Source: Gonapodya sp. JEL0774
Lineage: Eukaryota; Monoblepharomycota; Monoblepharidomycetes; Monoblepharidales; Gonapodyaceae
Length of the DNA stretch: 64,000 bases
Reading direction: 5' to 3'
Assembly: GCA_027604505.1 (NCBI GenBank)
Contig: JADIIX010000065.1
Span: 57,893 to 121,892, forward strand
The notes beneath the pieces are model-generated. The model did not search any database. It worked only from the letters and a program-made list of their open reading frames with translations, and was not told the origin of the DNA. Shown here one piece after another: positions 61,601 through 64,000 of this stretch. Both the position numbers and the translations under genes were made by a program. Within the stretch, counting starts at the first letter, position 1; each line of letters starts with the position of its first letter.

Positions 61601-64000
61601 ATGGAATCAGTGTTCACGTCCGAGTCCGCGTTCCTGTCGCTGTTGCGGTCTGGTGCGCTGGAGACGCCCGACGATGTTGTGTGGTACTCTGTGATTCTGG
61701 AGCCACCGACCGCGCAGCAGTCACGTGACGCGTACGAGGAGAGTCTACGCCACATTCTGTGTGACGTCATCGCGTGGGCTGCGCCTCTTGTGGCAGAGTA
61801 TCCCTGGAACGCGGACTCGTTCGCTCTGCACGTCCAAGACTCCGCCCACGACAGTTCAACCCACTCAGCCCATCACTCAGCCCTCCCGTACCCCTTTCTC
61901 CACGGCCACTCCCGTCTTGCCCACGCACTAGAGGACCTGTGGTTCATCGTATTTCTACTCTACCAAATTTCAAAAAGAGTCCATGGCGCAGTCGTAATGT
62001 GAGTTTTTTCTTCTCCTTTATGGAAAAGTGCAAAGTCCGGCAGTCGGGGGTGGTGGGTGGGACATGCGGGGGGGTCCGGGGACCGGTGGTGTTGGGTGGG
62101 AAGTACCCGCGAAACACCGGGCCCAAACCAGACACCTGCGCGGGACACCACCGACCCCCAGGACGGGACCGGGTCGGGTGAGGAGAAGGGAAACGGGAGA
62201 AAGCAAAACGGACAGCGGGGAACGCACGACGGGGAATCCTGGAGTTCGGTGGTGTCGTCCAACACTGCGGTCACCGCGGTCCTCACACACACGTTGACCT
62301 CTCCTCGTCCGTGTCCGCCCCCCACTCCACACTCCAACCCCAACACCCAAAACACCGCACCATCCCCACCCCAGCATTTCCGACTCTGACGGCCCCCCCG
62401 ACCTCATCCACGCCGCCCGCCACTTGCCCCCCTTCCTCGACCCCTCCACCGCCACCAACCGATGCTTCGTCTTCGCGGGCGACCCGCACATCATTCCACT
62501 GTCCTTGCCACGGCCGAGCTCCACGCCTAATGACGATTACGATCCCAGTCCCACATCCACCACCACCACCACCACAACCAAAACCAAAACCAAAGCCTCC
62601 AACAACCCACCCACACCTACCAAACCCCCGCTCACTCTCGCCCTCGCCCTCTCCCTCGTCCGCTCCCCCCACCACCCCACCCTGGCCCCCCCCCGCGTCA
62701 TCTCCTCCATCCACCGCAAACTCTCTACCTACCCCCTCGCCGCCCTCCCCTCCTCGACCCGCCACAGGTTCGTCGCCCGCCTCACCCCTGCCGCGGCCGC
62801 GGTGGTCGCGGCGGAACCAGAGCTGGTCGGTGAGGCGTTGAGGAGGTTTTTGGAAAGGACGGCGGAGGAGACCAGGAGGGCCGGTGGGGCAGAGGTGGAA
62901 AGGGCCTATGCGACGTTGCTGGCTCAGGGCAGGGGCGCCACCTCGACCACCACGACCACCACGACCACCACCGACCCCACCTCCTGGCTGCGCGTCTCAT
63001 GCTCCGTCTCCAAACGGGTGTACGCGCGGGCCCGCGCGCACACCTTTTACCCGCCTAGGATGTACAGGAGAGTCGCGGCGGTCGGGGATGGGGGTGGGGG
63101 CGGGGTCGGTGGGGATGCTGGTGGGGGCGGTAAAGACAGGGACAGGGAGAGGGAAAAGGTGGAGTGGGACATGGGTGTGAAACTGGTACGTGTTCCGGTT
63201 CCCCCCGTCCGCTCCACTCTCGTCCCTTCCCTCGTACGGTGGTTCGTCTCACCCCACCCCCTCACCGCCAGACCTGCGCGCTCGAGATCCTCTTCCAAAC
63301 ACCGTCTCCGCCCGCCACACCAACAACCGAGCCGACTCCGACCATCACGTCGTACGATTTCGAAGCCGACCCCATGTGGAACGAGGTGGTGGGAAAGGTC
63401 GAGAAGGGGGGAGGGGATATGGTGGGTGGCCGGGGTGGTGGGGTGATGGGGGACAAGATGAGATGGGATGGGATGGGTGTTGTGGTGCGATCCCGACACG
63501 GACAGGCGTACTGACCACGCACCACCCACCACCCACCACGCCCACCCCGTTCGTCCACTCACTCGACCCACCCACCAAGTCCGACCCCTCCACATCCCGC
63601 GCCGCCCGCCTCCTCTACCTGCACGCCACCTTCCCTCCCCCCCCTTCCCCTTCCCCATCCCCTTCCACCATGCCCCCCTCCCCCTCCTCCCGCTTCCTCC
63701 CGCCCCCCCACCATCTCATCCGCTCGGCCCTCGCCCGCGCCGCTGCAGGTGACATCGTGGTGCCGGGCGTGCCCGAGCCGGCAGAGAGCGAGGAGTGGAT
63801 GGAGGTGGGGGATGAGGTGGAGCGGGGAAGCGGGAGTGGGAGTGGGAGCGAGGGGGACGACGGGGACGACGGAGACGACGACGGGGAAGACCCACTGGCT
63901 GGCGTGGACATGGCGTCCATGACACCCGCAGAGGCCAAGGAGGTCCGCGAGATGGCGAAGATCGTAAGAGGGTTCGGGAGGTTCGTGGAGGGGGAGGGAG
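61601..64000 (+). CDS. Ecdysoneless (ECD/SGT1) homologue, 3' partial
   Basis: Starts MESVFTSESAFLSLLRSGAL; WYSVILEPPTAQQSR and HALEDLWFIVFLLYQISKR match ECD (human DNIEDEWFIVYVIKQITK). A GC-rich intron from 61999 ends at the acceptor near 62373 and gives VVIISDSDGPPDLIHAARHL, then PPFLDPSTATNRCFVFAGD (human [20 protein letters not shown]). Later IHRKLSTYPLAAL, VSKRVYARARAHTFYPPRMY, WDMGVKL spliced to TCALEILFQ, and an acidic GDDGDDGDDDGEDPLAGVDM region fit the family. Extra Ser/Thr/Pro/Gly-rich inserts (for example poly-Thr at 62560-62580 and 62945-62975) make it longer than human ECD. ECD binds the R2TP/PRP8 machinery in splicing and cell-cycle control. The frame runs off the window at base 64000. 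Confidence 0.87.

Overview
The window is nuclear DNA from a eukaryote, most likely a flagellated (zoosporic, chytrid-like) fungus. Genes are split by many short GT-AG introns. The fungal signature comes from an Iks1-type kinase, a ccg-9-type trehalose phosphorylase/synthase and a SMY2/GIGYF-type GYF protein. The flagellar signature comes from an IFT81 and a TBC1D31 homologue, which non-flagellated Dikarya lack. Organism identity is inferred from gene content only. Exon borders were read by hand from splice motifs, reading phase and family motifs.

Layout. 1-13.8 kb: the 3' part of an ArgRS-like/DALRD3-like gene (+), IKS1 kinase (+), an ETF-beta-lysine-methyltransferase-like gene (-), a FATP/Fat1-type acyl-CoA synthetase (-), a universal stress protein (-) and a membrane-tailed Nudix hydrolase (+). 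14-28 kb: a Ser/Pro-rich unknown protein, UTP4 (small-subunit processome), a Cys-rich receptor-like membrane protein, a small one-TM protein, a GYF-domain translational regulator, and an HDHD1-like HAD phosphatase (all +). 28-40.5 kb: FKBP12 with micro-exons (+), TBC1D31-like (-), an LRAT-fold protein that has lost catalytic residues (+), and two VPS4 ATPases in tandem (+). 40.5-44 kb: an unexplained spacer and a basic Ser/Pro-rich protein. 44-64 kb: IFT81 (+, with an assembly gap), a GT64/exostosin-like glycosyltransferase (+), NECAP (-), kinesin-8 (-), trehalose phosphorylase/synthase (-), and an ecdysoneless homologue (+, runs off the end).

How they relate. These are mostly housekeeping genes, not an operon-like system. 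Themes that recur are cilium and microtubules (TBC1D31, IFT81, kinesin-8), membrane traffic (VPS4 x2, NECAP), ribosome and translation (UTP4, GYF protein, possible tRNA-modification cofactor), and lipid/mitochondrial metabolism (FATP, ETF methyltransferase).

The most unusual points are: the receptor-like gene at 19858-21590, whose exons all join in phase; a possible C/D-box snoRNA inside the long first long intron of the upstream VPS4 copy; a 69-70 bp dispersed repeat (5484 and 61281); micro-exons in FKBP12; stop-free introns with lengths divisible by three; long introns that switch from G-rich to C-rich; and a false duplication around the N gap in IFT81. I saw no CRISPR, rRNA or convincing tRNA. 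No intact transposon was recognised.
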